DNA of 64,000 nt from Nemophila menziesii (taxonomy: Eukaryota > Streptophyta > Magnoliopsida > Boraginales > Hydrophyllaceae). Shown piece by piece: positions 20,871-33,198 of this stretch. The DNA lies in assembly GCA_029959085.1 (NCBI GenBank), contig JARWIR010000002.1, positions 31,386,233 through 31,450,232 on the forward strand, read 5' to 3'. Each line of letters opens with the position of its first letter. Position 1 is the stretch's first letter. The notes below the pieces were generated by a model that worked only from the letters and a program-made list of their open reading frames with translations, was not told the origin of the DNA and did not search any database. A program made the translations under genes and the position numbers.

Positions 20871-22424
20871 TGATGTCTCCCTAATTGTTCTTATTTTAGA
20901 CCCTTTGGAGACATCATTTTGTATGTTTATTTGAATATTTTGATAGACTTTAGGACCAAAATTGCAATATTATGAATTTCCTCTTTATTTTCTAGTATTT
21001 TTTATTTATTAAACTTTTACGCGTAATCTTGTGTATTTTAGTGGAAAGCTTGTAGGTTTTGAATATTAGCTAGGAGAGGAATCCGAGAAAAAAGTCAAAT
21101 ATCGTGATATGGAGTCAAAGCTTGAAGATAAATCCCGAAAAAAAAATTATATTTTGAAGCTGCAAATCTGGAAAACAGGCCAACGATTGCGGATTTCGAG
21201 GCACTTACGAGTTGATTTAACCGCTGACCTTTGAAGAGATTTTGTTCCTTATCGAGTTACGGAAATTTAACAAGTGATTTGAGGTAAATCGGAGTTATAA
21301 CGAATCGGTTAGAGCTGTTTTAGTGGAGGTGGTGCAGCAGTTACGGGACTTGGGGATTAGAAAATGGACTTGGGCTTTTAATTTTTAACTTAAACCTTAG
21401 ACAAAGCCTAATCCTTTTTTGAGAGTATAAAAGAGGCTTTTGACTTCTAATTTTCATACAACTTATATTCTACAAGAAAAAGCATCAGAGAAAAGTCAAC
21501 AAAGGAGGCAGAAGAAAGCTGAAGAGCTGGAGAGGGTCTATATCTCCATTCACAGGCGAATCTAATTCCGGAAATTAGGTTTTTCTTATTTTCATTTCTG
21601 TAATACATTATGAGTTCAATTAGTTTTAATTTAGTTTTAATTTCCATTAGCATGAGCTAATTTCTCTTATTGCTTGAGAACGCATAATGGTTTCATATGT
21701 TTGAATTTGGGTTTTAATTAATTAAATCAAATTGTGTCTTTTACATTTTTCTGTAATTTGTGATTATTTACTGTTCTTAGAGTCGCGAACTAATAACAGG
21801 TTTTAGTATCTAGGCTATTACACATAGTGGCGTGTGGATCATCTTGACGGGGGGGTTTAGGTGCAGAATTAATTACAGAATATAAAATAGAAACTATTTG
21901 ACTTTGACGAGCGGAATTAATTTTATGGCTAATGAGGTAATTTTAGCTTAATCATTCGAAGGTGGATCATAATCACCCTGACGGGGTTTGTGACACCCTA
22001 GAATAGCTTCGTAGTCCACCCTGACGGGGGTACGAAGATTCCCGAATCCCGACCAATGTCAATTGACCAATTCGCCCCTTAAACAACATATGTTATGAAA
22101 TAGAGTTAGGAGAATCCCTTGCGTCTCTCAAGTACTGCCTGCTCATATTTGCGTCTAGCTTTTATTTACTTACGTCTAGTTATTTATCTGCATTTTCACA
22201 TTAGTCTTTCATACTTAGAATTAGTAAAACCAACCAAACAACTATCAATCATTTATTTGCTTTCATAAGTGCAATCATTCATTAATTGATAAGCATTGTA
22301 GTTAACCATACCGTCCCTGCGAACGATCCTGTTTATCACTATTATTACTTGGGAAAACCGTACACTTGTGGTTATGGTTCTCCTTACTTATTACATTATT
22401 TTTAGAACACACAAAGGACCACCA
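20871..22424 (+). repeat. 3' LTR of element B
   Basis: Partner of 9664-11228. TATAAAAG at 21426-21433. A perfect 31-nt leader hairpin (CTTCGTA/TACGAAG) at 22007-22037. Ends ACCACCA before the TSD gactt, after which the RT of element A continues. Confidence 0.96.
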
Positions 22425-22429
22425 GACTT

Positions 22430-23165
22430 CTCCAAAATTTCTAAGCCGTTGTGTATCTTACTCGAAAAGGACACCAAATTCCTTTTTGATGAAGCTTGCA
22501 TAAAGGCATTCAACGAGATCAAAGAGAAGCTTATATCTACACCTATTGTATTACCTCCTGATTGGAAGATTCTGTTTGAGATTATGTGTGATGCTAGTGA
22601 TGTTGCGATGGGTGCTGTTCTGGGTCAAAGAAAATAAAAGGTATTTCATTCTATCTACTACGCTAGTAAAACCTTCACAAGTGCTCAAATAAATTATACC
22701 GTAACTGAGAAAGAATTACTAGTTGCCGTGTATGCTTTCGACAAGTTTCGCTCCTACCTCCTTGGGGCAAAAGTTGTTGTGTTTACGGATCATTCTGCAA
22801 TCAAATATCTTATGGAAAAGAAAGATGCGAAGCCGCATTTGATTAGATGGGTGCTACTGTTACAAGAGTTTGATTTAGAGATTTGGGATCGAAAAGGTTG
22901 TGATAATCAGGTTGTTGATCATTTATCGCGTCTTGAAGGTTCTGAGTCCAATGGAGGACCTGAGTTGGTAAGAGAAGAGTTTCCTGATGAGAGTTTGTTT
23001 TCAGTTTATTCATTAGAAACTCCTTGTTATGCGGATATAGCAAATCTTATTGTGAGTGGTTATTTTCCTCAAGGAGCTACCTCACAAGAGAAAAAGAGAC
23101 TAGTCCATCGCGCTAAACAACTCTTTTGGGAGGATCCCTTCCTCTACAAAACATGCAGTGATTAG
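22430..23165 (+). pseudogene. RT end and RNase H of element A, resumed after B
   Basis: Continues pol of element A exactly where B interrupted it ([24 protein letters not shown]). RNase H: IMCDASDVAMGAVLGQRK followed by an in-frame TAA near 22635, then [42 protein letters not shown] at 23163-23165 closes the segment before the integrase. Acidic residues of RNase H are present, though VADHLS reads VVDHLS. Confidence 0.92.
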
Positions 23166-24331
23166 ATGGTAAGGAGATGCATACCGGATAAGGATATTCT
23201 GTCAATTGTTGCAGGTTGTCATGATTCACCATACGGAGGACACTTCAAGGGTGATCGTACAGCTGAAAAGGTACTACAATCTGGTTTTTATTGGCCTACT
23301 TTACATAAGGATTGTCATGAGTATGTTCAGAAATGTCACAGATGCCAGTTTACTGGTAATATATCTAAGAGAGATGAGATGCCGCGTAATAATGTTCTTG
23401 AAGTTGAGATATTCGATTTATGGGGTATTGATTTCATGGGTCCTTTTGTGTACCATCTAACGGGAATCTTTACATCCTACTAGCTGTTGATTACGTGTCT
23501 AAATGGATAGAGGCTGTAGCTCTACCAACTAATGATTCGCGAGTAGTTATTAAATTCTTAAAGTCACACATCTTCACTAGACATGGTACACCTAGAGTTA
23601 TTATCAGTGATGGAGGTACACGCTTTGTGAACAAATATCTGAAGACGGTTCTCGAGAAGTAAGGTGTGAGACATTGTGTATCTACCGCGTATCATCCACA
23701 AGCCGATGGTCAAGCTGAGGTCTCTAATCGAGAGATCAAATCCATTCCTGAGAAGACAGTTGGTTCCACACGCAAGGATTGGTCAATGAAATTAGATGAT
23801 GCGTTGTGGGCATATCGTACTGCATTCAAGACGCATGTTGGTGCATCTCCGTATCGCATCGTTTATGGTAAGGCTTGTCACTTACCTCTTGAGCTTGAAA
23901 TGGGTGCCTATTGGGCGATAGCGGAGATGAACATGGATCCTACCTTAGCTGTGGAGAATCGTATCATGAAGCTGAATGAACTTGATGAGTTTCGATTTCA
24001 TGCCTATGAGAATGCTAAACTTTACAAAGAGAAGACGAAAAGATGGCATGACAATCGCATTCGTGAACAGAAATTAAAAGTGGGACAGATGGTCCTCAAA
24101 TATAACTCCAAGTTCAGCAATTATCCGGGCAAGTTGAGATCAAAGTGGTCTGGTCCGTTCCTGGTGACCAAAGTTATGCCTCATGGAGCTATAGAAATCA
24201 AGAGTCCAGACGAGCAACGCACCTTCATGGTGAATGGGCATCGTCTAAAACTTTACCATGTAGAAGAGGATACCAATCGCAGAGTTGATCCACATCCTGG
24301 GGAGGTCATGTACCTCCTTGTAGCTGAATAG
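23166..24331 (+). pseudogene. Integrase of element A
   Basis: The zinc-finger region is complete ([19 protein letters not shown]). Core: GIDFMGPF with its Asp, then a frame change near 23450; ISDGGTRFVNKYL; TAA at about 23660 replaces a Tyr codon (EKYGVRH in B). The last frame (23666-24331) holds [43 protein letters not shown] and ends EVMYLLVAE. All three DDE residues are visible, but no single frame joins them. Confidence 0.92.
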
Positions 24332-24550
24332 ATGCGAGAGGTAACCCGTCGAGCTTAACGACGTTAAACAAATGCCAATTCATTGTATATTAGTTTATTG
24401 CTTTATGTTTTTCAATTCCTAGTGTATAATTCTAAGTTAGTGTTGAGTTATAGTGTCTACTTTTAAAAGAAATGAGAAAGGTAGTGTGTTAATGGTTCAG
24501 GAATTGAGTTTGGGGTGCTAAGGAACGAAAAAGAAAAATCTGCTGCTCTG
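24332..24550 (+). other. Spacer after integrase of A
   Basis: Non-coding, with the PPT-like box TGAGTTTGGGGT at 24505-24516 in the same relative place as 17178 in element B. Confidence 0.6.
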
Positions 24551-24898
24551 ACCGGCTAGCCAGCCAGATCACCGGCATGCCGGTGAAGCAGAAACACGTG
24601 CCCACGGGTCCAAGGCTCGGGTTGTTTGCCGAGAGGTAGATAAAATTTGACAAGTCGCACCGGCTAGCCGGCCACATGACCGGTATGCCGGCCAGAAGAA
24701 AAACCCGTGCCCTCGGGTAGCCCGGCTCGGGTATTTTGATGGAGTTCGCCCCTGGACAAAAAGCAGCACCGGTATGCCGGTGGATATCTCCGGTATGCCG
24801 GGGAACAGAAAACACGTGGCCTCGGGTTCGAGGCAGAATGGTACGAAAAGAAACACGTCCAGCACCGGCTAGCCAGCCAGATCCGCCGGTATGCCGGT
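24551..24898 (+). repeat. Array of paired GC-rich palindromes in the 3' spacer of element A
   Basis: Four pairs: 24551/24571, 24659/24679, 24768/24789 and 24864/24885. Members lie 20-21 bp apart and pairs about 96-109 bp apart. In three pairs the first member is centred on CTAG (for example CCGGCTAGCCGG at 24660-24671) and the second on CATG or TATG (ACCGGCATGCCGGT at 24571-24584). The sequence differs completely from the array in element B, while position, pairing and spacing agree. Flanked by repeated CACGTG-like and CTCGGGT words. Confidence 0.88.
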
Positions 24899-25262
24899 CA
24901 GCATGGCGGTTTAAAGAGATTGTTGCCTTATACACTTCTTACCTTATCAAAAGCAAACCCTAGCCTCTCCCATACGAATTTTCCAGTTCCCAACCCTATA
25001 AATAGACCTTGAAGCTTGATTAAACCTCTACAACAAACACAATAACATCAATAATTCTCTCCTCCATCCTCCATAAACACATCCTCTTCATCAAATTCAT
25101 CACAATACACCATTAGACACCATCAAGATTTCAAGAATTATTCCAAGATTCATCAAGAAACCTTCTTCTTTCCTCAATTCCAAGCAAGAAACTCACGCTA
25201 CACCAATCTTTCTCAACTTTATTCTAGTCTTGGTATAACTTGAGTTTGGGGTCAAATCAAAC

Positions 25263-25722
25263 ATGACAAATAGAACAGATGCTATGGACTATAAGAGGAA
25301 GTGTTGTATCCTAGGGAAGAACAAAAATTTGCCTGGTTCTACAATTGAATAGGCCATCAATCTTGATGAGCTTATTGAAGAGAAACAAAAAGAAGAGGCA
25401 CCTGCACAACCACTACAGAATAAATTATCAGCTAGGATGAGGGTATCATCAAATCCTAAAGAAAAGACACAAATTCAAGATCAAGGTTCTTCTTCCTCCT
25501 CTCAGAACAATTCTTGTATACCCCCATGGGCTCTCAAATTGCAACATGAAGTCGAGCTTTTAAGAGAAGAAAACAGAGCACTGGATGGAAATTACACAGA
25601 TTGAGTCAACATTGGAAGAGGTAACTACGAACATGGATATTGATAATTATTCTTCGGAGGAGGAGGAGGAGGACATGATGGATCTTTATGGCCAAGTACC
25701 CCGTTCTAATTCTTCTTCTTAA
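25263..25722 (+). pseudogene. Short ORF3 of element A, coiled coil plus acidic tail
   Basis: Starts at ATG 25263 (MTNRTDAMDYKRKC), 10 bp after the PPT-like box 25241-25252. A TAG interrupts at 25350-25352. Then come a charged, Ser-rich stretch and a coiled region (LQHEVELLREENRAL). A 1-bp frame change near 25590 leads to an acidic end (NYSSEEEEEDMMDLYGQ) closing at 25722. It occupies the slot of ORF3 in element B but lacks the plant transposon protein domain, so either it was deleted or the two families carry different third ORFs. Confidence 0.6.
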
Positions 25723-27167
25723 TTGATGGTAGGCACTAGGTAGGTAGTTTAGTTAATTTTATTCCTTTATTGAGTCTTTTTCGAGTCGTGGGAACACGAG
25801 TCACTTTTGAGTTTGGGGTGGGGTTCGTTGCCTCATCCCAATTTTTTGTGTTTTACATGCTTTCAATAAAATTAATCTTAGGGTTGCGTTGATTGTAGAG
25901 TATTTTAAAATGCCCCATAAAGCATGTTTTTAATGAATTAATGATAGAAAATGGTTGATTTTAGGAATTAGTGTAAACTGCACTTAGATTGCATGCAAAT
26001 ATGAAGTAATTAATAGGAAGAATTAATGAACAATGCAAAAGAAGTAAACTTGTGCTTAAGGATAATGGGTGGGTTGTAGAACGTGAGATCTAAATCTCTA
26101 CTGAAACCACTTAGGTATGAACTAGAGGCAAGTTGTGTAGATAGGAAGATGATAAAGGCAGTTCTTTGTTAACCCTTTGAATCCTTTTGCGCCTTCTATC
26201 TCTGAATTAATTATATCCTTCTTAGCCAAATTTTTAGCCTTAAAGCGTTTCTGTTGTCACCACATTATGAGCCAATATCCCTTTAGATTGTTAGGCATGA
26301 CCATATGACCCGCACTTGAATCACGATCCTGAGACTTCCTGTCTTGAGCTTGAGTTTGGGGTGGTTGGTCCACTATATGGGAATTCATATTGGGTTGGGA
26401 TTTTTGAGCTTATCAATGGTGCTTTGTGCTATATTTTGATGATCGGGTTTATTATATTGTAACCCTTTGCTGGGGTAATAGTGAATGAAGAAAAAGCTAC
26501 GAGCTAAAGTTATGAATAGGCATAATTTATTAAAAAATTGCATGATATCACAACATCAAAAAGGGAATCATAGCTATACAAAAGAAAAAGAAAATTCATA
26601 ACAAAAGAATATATATTTGGACCGGCAAAGTGGAGAATTTTTATGTGATCATCCTTAGTGCTTATTGGGTTAATTTGGGGACGCTAAATTAGCGCGTCAA
26701 ATGGGTTGAGTGAGAACGTTATTCGAGTGTAAACTCAAGCTCTTGGACAGTTTGTTGATGGTAAGTGAGGAGAGAGCCAAAATCTTACTTCAAATTTACC
26801 AAATATACATACCATACCGTCCCTAAGCCTACGCTAAAACCGTAAAGACCTCATGATTCCTAGATACACATTGAGTTAATAGGGAATATGCTAAGTGGAA
26901 CGTTCAAAGCAAGTAAAGATCGAGGAACACCCTATAGCCACCATCTTGAGATAAGTAATAAGCGTAAACTTCTAGCATTGTGAATTTAATTTATGATAGA
27001 TATTATTTTGTGTTTGATTTTGCGTGATATGTGTATATTAATTCCTATATTAGACTATATGAGATTGGTTTTAAGTTATGCTTTGGGAATATTTACTAGA
27101 TTCTTCCTTCTGCATTCACCTAAAAGATCCTTTGTTTTTATTTTACTTTGTCGGGACGACACAGGTT
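25723..27167 (+). other. 3' spacer of element A with PPT-like boxes
   Basis: Non-coding; colinear with 19486-20856 of element B. PPT-like boxes at 25808-25819 and 26351-26362. No palindrome pair like that at 20211 was seen here. Confidence 0.75.
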
Positions 27168-27181
27168 TGAGTTTGGGGTCT
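27168..27181 (+). promoter_or_regulatory. Polypurine tract of element A
   Basis: TGAGTTTGGGGTCT directly before the 3' LTR start TGATGTCTCC. Confidence 0.82.
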
Positions 27182-28946
27182 TGATGTCTCCTTATTTGTT
27201 CTAATTATTATCCCTTTGGAGACATCCTTTTAGGTGAATAAATGACTTATTTGATAGACTTTTATGCGTATTTGATCATATTGCACTTTCTCCCCTTGGA
27301 AATTGACTATTCGCATTTTTAGAGCTTTTGTGCGTAAATTTGATTGTTTTTAATGCAAAGTTAGTAGTTTCTTAAATTTCATGAAAGACCAATCCAAGGA
27401 GGAGAAGTGAGAATTAAAGTCTTAGGGTATTTTAGAGTGTTAGGAAGTACTTTTACTCGAGTTTCTATTTTTAGAGTGCACTTTCCTATTTCTAGTCTTG
27501 AATTATTGATATATTCTTTTTAAAGCATTTGCGCTTTAATTATTTATTTATTGCGAAGCTTTAAAAGATATATGGTAATTAATTAGAGACCAAGTCAAGT
27601 CAAAGAAGTAAAGGAAAGAGATTTACATGGAAATAAGAAGATTAAGGAAGGATATATGCGAAGAAGGAAAAGATAAAGCTGCCTTATGAATCTGAAATTC
27701 CAGCCACGTTTCAAAGACGAGTCCATAACTTAAGATTGGCTAAGAATTTGGGCAAGTGGTCTGGATCAATGGAAATAGCTTTCCGAGACAAGCGGTTTTG
27801 AATATTGGAACGCGTCAAACGGATAAAAATTGAATGAGATATGACCAAAACAAATCAGCATCAAAATCTTACCTTTCCTAGATTTTAGGGCTACGAATTT
27901 CAGAGTTCTTAACTTGACTTCCACTCCAAGTAAATTCGACCTAGGGCTTGCTAACACCTATAAATACACCTCTTAGCCTCCTCTTTTCACACACTTCAGA
28001 TAATTACACAAGAGGCTTAAAGTTTTCAAGTTAGAGCAAGAATGCAAGGAGAAGCTAGTGCTGGAGGAATCCTGTTCTTCCATCATCAGTCATCTTACCC
28101 TTTAGGTTATTCATTTATCTTTTGTATTTGAACATGAACTCCTTTCATGTATTGTTAGTCTTTAATTTTATTATGAGCTAAATTTGCATATACTTGAGAA
28201 TCGCATTAAAGGGATGAACCTTAATTAATTAATCTTTGTTTTGAATTTGGGATTGTTTAGATTTAAATTGAATTGAGTTTTATATATTGGATATTACTTT
28301 GTTTTCATTACTATTTCGTTTAGTAACAACTAGAAATAGCTTTTAGTATTTGGACTATTCACTTTAGTGGCGAAGTGATCATCCAACAGGGGGGTTTGAA
28401 TACAGAGCTAGGCAATACCCGTGTAATGTCCGTTATTGACCGACAGGCTTAACTAGTTACATAGCCAAAGAGGTAAAATCATATCATCCGAAGAGGCATA
28501 TTCGACCATACAGGTGTTTATAGTACTTTAGGATAGCTCATAGGTCCACCCGACAGGGGGCTAGGAGATATTAGAGTCTCGACTAATATTATAATTCCAA
28601 TTCTACCCTTAAACATAACATAAATAATATTGAGGATTCCTTGCGAGACTCAAGTATCTCTCTCATCTGAAGTTAGTCGTTTATTTGCTTTATTTCTTTC
28701 TAGTTAATTTAGTTTTTAGTTTTTATTTTATTTGCATATTTTAATTTACAAAAACCAAACAAAAATCTTATCTTTTACTTTTCTGTTTAGCAATTATTCT
28801 TACTACTTGATTAACATTTGGGTTGAACCTAATCCGTCCCTGAGAACGAACTTGATTATCATATATTACTTGGGACAACTGTACACTTGCAGTTTGTGGT
28901 TCCTCTTTATTTATCACTTTATTTTCTAACACCCTAGAACCCACCA
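27182..28946 (+). repeat. 3' LTR of element A
   Basis: Partner of 4038-5805. TATAAATA at 27959-27966. Leader hairpin at 28537-28567 with one stem mismatch (CTCATAG/CTAGGAG). Ends ACCCACCA, followed by the TSD ggtga at 28947-28951 and the minisatellite. Confidence 0.94.
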
Positions 28947-29535
28947 GGTGATCACGGGAATCTAACTCCTATAATCGAAAACCTTTTCTAGAATTGTGTT
29001 GAGTATTTATTTTTTAGGTTAAGGTGATTGCTGGAATCTACCCTATACTTGAACACCTTTTTTAGGTTTAAGTCAAGGGTTTTTTTGGAGGTATCTAGGA
29101 GATCTAACCCTTAAACTTGACCAATCGTTCTAAGGGTTGGTTCAAGTTTTTATTATTATTTTTGGGTGGGAATTTAATTCTTATACTTGACAACTTTTAG
29201 AGGATTAAGTAAATTTTTTTTATCTATAGGTGATCACTGGGATCTAACCCTTATACTCGAAAACCACTTTGAGGGTTGAGTCGAGGTTTTTGAACTTTTG
29301 CGGGATTCTAAACCATACACTCGACAACCTTTCTTGAGGGTTGAGTCATGGTTTTTTTTTTGTTTTTTTTACGGTGATAATAGAGATCTAATCCGTATAA
29401 CGTCAACCTTTTTGAGGGTTGAGTCAAGAGTAATATTATTAATTTTGGGAGATCTCGAAAATCTAACTCTTATACTCGATAATCTTTATGAGTGTTGAGG
29501 ATTTTATTTTTATTTTTGAGTGATCATAAGGGAAA
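28947..29535 (+). repeat. Hairpin-forming minisatellite, right part
   Basis: Continuation of the array 3140-4032 beyond element A: about eight more units with GATCTAACCCTTATACTCGA and GGGTTGAGTC arms. It runs up to the left end of LTR E. Confidence 0.85.
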
Positions 29536-29540
29536 AAAAC

Positions 29541-31127
29541 TGTAGCGTCCTATGTCTGATAAAAATAAAATCAACAACCTTCGGAGCCACTTTCCACAAG
29601 TGTACGGAGTGTTGACAAGTAATAAAATTGAAAAGTATAAAGGATTATCGTCTCCAAATGGACTATCATTGTAGATAAATGTGTTTTGATATTATAAAAA
29701 TGTAAACCTCTTATAAGGAATATATGACAAGAACGTAAACAATAAAATATTTATTGCATTTTTCAATAGTTAAAGTCTAAATCAATTAACGAAATAAAAT
29801 TATGAACTACAAAGAAAATAAAATAACAACTAATTAGAAGATGAAATGAAGGGATGAGAAAGTTTCTTGAGTTTTGCTAGTAGTCCCCTATGCCGTTAAT
29901 TTAAATGTTTTATGAATAAGCGTGACTTTATAAATTCACATTAGTTAGGATTCAAAGATCCTTCTGAATCATGTCGGTAGCTTATGAGTAAACCTCAACA
30001 ATACTAGGGGACTGGGGTAAGGACACCCTAGGCAATTATTGGTGTATTAATTATGACCTTATTGACTATCTAGCTAGGCAATACTTTTGAGTTCACTACC
30101 ACATACTAGACTTCTATATGTTATGTCCGCAATTAAACCTCCTTCCTGGATGTTAGCTTAACTACCTAGGACACCCACTACTTTACCAGAGCATAAATAT
30201 TTTTATAACAAACATATAGTCAATGCAATAAAATAATACCAATATCAGTTAAAAATTCATCCTAAATACAATAAAACATCAAGATAGTTAATCAAGGGTC
30301 TTATATAAGTAAACCTCAAGCAACGAGGGTTTAGTTCATATTGAAATAAAAAAAACTTTAATGGAAGAATAATGTTCAAAAGAAAAAATATCTAAAAGTT
30401 ACTCTTATGGAAGAAATAATTTCATGGATAGTTGGTGACGAATTATTAGGTCTAGTTTGAAAAAACCCTTTTTTTCTTCTCCTCTGCCTTCTGCTCTTGC
30501 TCCCAATGAAATAAAATGATAGATAATCAGTTGCCTATGTATTAGGAGATGCTAAATGAATTATGTCCTAGCTAAAAAAATTTGGTCCTTCGTTGGCTCA
30601 CTTAATTAGGTTAATAATGGTGCAACCTATTTTTAGCTAATATTGGGCTTGTTTGAGTCACAATAGAAGAAAATGACTTAACTTCTTCATCTCAACTACG
30701 AATTGAATATTGTCACTTCTCACAAGTCAATGACTTCAAACACTATCTAAATTAAAAGGAATTAATTCCAAATTTATGAGTAGTTAATTATGGTGACTGA
30801 AAAATACGACGTTATGACTTCTCTGGCAAACAATCTAACTTCACAAAGTGACTCTAGGCTCAATTCACGCCTTGGCATGGGGTTTATCTTGAATATTTTT
30901 TACTTATTATATTCATCTTGGCACATTTTATTAACCATGTACCTAAATTCTACATACTTAACACACAATCAAGGAACAAAAGCTCTATAAATATCAATGT
31001 GACCAGAACAAGAGACAAAAATGCAATATGTCAATTACGAGGGAATAATCCCCCACTTAGTCCCAATAAAAACACAAAATAATATCTCGTGAATGGATTA
31101 ATCCATCATAAAAATATATATATAACA
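29541..31127 (-). repeat. 3' LTR of minus-strand Athila element E
   Basis: Read on the minus strand it starts TGTTATATATATATTT and ends GACGCTACA at 29541. The U5 end (TCCGTACACTTGTGG) matches the corresponding part of LTR B (ACCGTACACTTGCGG). A PPT-like tract abuts it on the right. About 1.59 kb, the usual size here. It shows many differences from A and B, so it is older or from another subfamily. Confidence 0.8.
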
Positions 31128-31155
31128 AGAACCCCAAATCAAAGTTTTGTCGCCC
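31128..31155 (-). promoter_or_regulatory. Polypurine tract of element E
   Basis: On the minus strand the sequence is GGCGACAAAACTTTGATTTGGGGTTCT, followed directly by the LTR. It corresponds to the CGGGACGACAAAGATTTGAG region before the 3' LTR of B. Confidence 0.7.
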
Positions 31156-32200
31156 TAATAAAATAAAAAGAAAAATAAAGTTTAGAGGGGTCTAAGTCCA
31201 ATTAATCAAAGAAGAGAGAAAATAGAAAAGTAATAATGATACTAAAGAAAATATCCAAGTCTCATATAGAAATATTTACAAACTAAATCAAATGTACAGT
31301 TATCAAACAAACAATCAACACGTATTACTTCCAAGATCAAATTAGTTTTGCAATGCACAACGGAAAGGTATTTCTCTTTGTCCGCTATGGTGGCTATAAA
31401 TTGTTCCTCGATCCTCGCATAGTCTTTAAGATACATCTAACTACTCCAAATTAGTTCAAAAGGTAATAAATTTTATAGTCAAGAATCATAAAGTCTTGAA
31501 GGTTGTAATTTCGGCTTAGAGTATGTATGATTGTATAGTTGGATAACATATATAAAGCTTTTTGGCTCTCTCCTCACTAGCCATCAACGAGTCGCCTAGA
31601 GCTTGAGTTACTCACAAATATGTTCTCACTCAACCCAAATTTTAATGCACTTCTTTGCATTCCCAATAACCAAAATAATACCATTTATGGTCACCTAACA
31701 CTTTGCCATCTGAATATATTTTTCTTTTGCAAGTTAGTTATAACTCTCTTTTTGATGTGAGAAGTCATGTTACTACGCTTTTCATTTTCTTTTCTTTTCA
31801 ATATATATTCTTTTCTTTTGAAATATTTTACATTCTTTCTCTTTTACCTTAGAAAAAGATTACAATGGGAACAATTGATCAAAGGCAAAATACATAGCAC
31901 AAAACCTACCCAATGATGTTTACAGTAACCACCACCCCAAACTCAAGTTGTAAGACGAGTGTTTAATCATCGCGATTCAAGATCAAGCATATGGAGAAGT
32001 CCGTATGGCCTGTAATGTGGCTAATAAAAGGCTTATAAAGGCAAGAGGGGCTGATACAGATAATGTAACAATAATACATGGAAAGAAATCTAAAAGGAAC
32101 AAGGGTTAAACAAAGAAACTCCTTAATACTTTTATGTCCTATACAATTTATTTGCTTTCTCACATCTAACAAGTTCATTAAATGGGTTATTAACTAGTTT
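31156..32200 (-). other. 3' spacer of element E, minus strand
   Basis: Non-coding, colinear in reverse with the 3' spacer of A and B: GGCTCTCTCCTCACTAGCC near 31566 and the PPT-like box ACCCCAAACTCA at 31934-31945. No pol is present. It stops near 32200 against the truncated LTR F; the exact junction is uncertain. Confidence 0.65.
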
Positions 32201-33198
32201 GGATCTGGCTTTATACATACTACTCATGCTCCCTTAAATCAAACTTAATTCTCCATATTTCTCAGTTATCTTTTCTTTAATTTCTATGTGTGTTTGGATG
32301 TCAAATACATAAGAAAATAATATAATTTTAACAAACCATTTAAATTATGTAATCCCAAATTCGATACACGCAATTAATCATACTAGTGTTCACACATAAA
32401 AAGGATTCTCAAGTTATGAGAATTTAGTCCATAAGAAAAGAAATCAAATAAAATATAAAGTATAAGATTTATGTTTAGGACAAGAAAGTAATACTAAATT
32501 ACCCTAAGATTAATGGTGGTATGGTGTAGAAAGGGTGCAGTTTTACTCCAGCTTCAGTTTTTCTCCTTCCCAAGCATTTTTCTATCTCTCTGGCTCTTCT
32601 AATCTTCTAAAAACTGAATGGAAGGTTTTTGTATTGATTAAACTGGTGTATAAAGGTCCAATTATGTTTTATGGGTTGTGGGCCCCTTTATGTGACCTAA
32701 TCCAACCCAAAAACGTTTTAAGGGAAGAATATGATTAGTTCAAACCAAAATAGATGCAACTTCAATAACTTCTTTAATTAAAATACAAATCACAACTCTT
32801 AGCTTTTAGGCGCTCCTAACTTAAATTACTATCTATAAACCAGGGGGTCCTCCAGAATATTCATTAACTGAACATGGTGATTCCAACAACTCAATTTCTA
32901 AATTTGGTCGATAACTGCTCTCGCTTTCCAAAAGTGTTTTTTTAGTCCTTTAACACCTTGCTATGGGTTTGAATATCCTTTCTCAACTTATTGTGCTCGT
33001 ATTTGGATATAATATTATCCACTTACCTAATATATGCACACTTAACACACAAATAACTTTAAAAGTAACAATACTAAAAAATTAGATAAGAAATGAGAAA
33101 CTATCAAAATATAGGTAATAATCACTTTAATAAGAACAATATGATCCTAAAAATATGTCTCGTGACTAAATTAATGTATCAAAATAAAGGAGATATCA
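32200..33198 (-). repeat. Truncated LTR F, minus strand
   Basis: Begins (minus strand) TGATATCTCC at 33198, next to a PPT-like ACCCCCCAACTCA (33201-33213). It runs left for about 1 kb with similarity to the U3 half of LTR D (AAATTACCCTAA near 32500). The U5 half with the leader hairpins is missing. The left limit is approximate. Confidence 0.65.

Larger units (their letters stand above)
9664..22424 (+). mobile_element. Athila-lineage LTR retrotransposon B, complete, nested in A
   Basis: 12,761 bp, bounded by LTRs 9664-11228 and 20871-22424. Flanked by the 5-bp duplication gactt (9659-9663 and 22425-22429), which splits the Asp-Phe codons of RT in element A. It contains PBS, gag, PR, RT-RNaseH, integrase, a palindrome array, a third ORF with the plant transposon protein domain, and PPT. 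Several frame breaks exist, but each domain is recognisable at full length. It is younger than A. Confidence 0.96.
4038..28946 (+). mobile_element. Athila-lineage LTR retrotransposon A, complete but interrupted by element B
   Basis: Bounded by two related LTRs (4038-5805 and 27182-28946) and flanked by the 5-bp target duplication ggtga (4033-4037 and 28947-28951). Order: LTR, tRNA-Asp-type PBS, gag, PR, RT (interrupted by B at 9664-22424), RNase H, integrase, spacer with palindrome array, a short third ORF, PPT, LTR. Without B it is about 12.1 kb, normal for Athila. Multiple stops and frameshifts make it non-autonomous today. Its target was the minisatellite in the 3' spacer of C0. Confidence 0.93.

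Noticed and set aside
24489..24963. Open frames on both strands across the palindrome array of A (up to 148 codons)
   Set aside because: Same cause: stop-poor palindromic repeats, low-complexity product.
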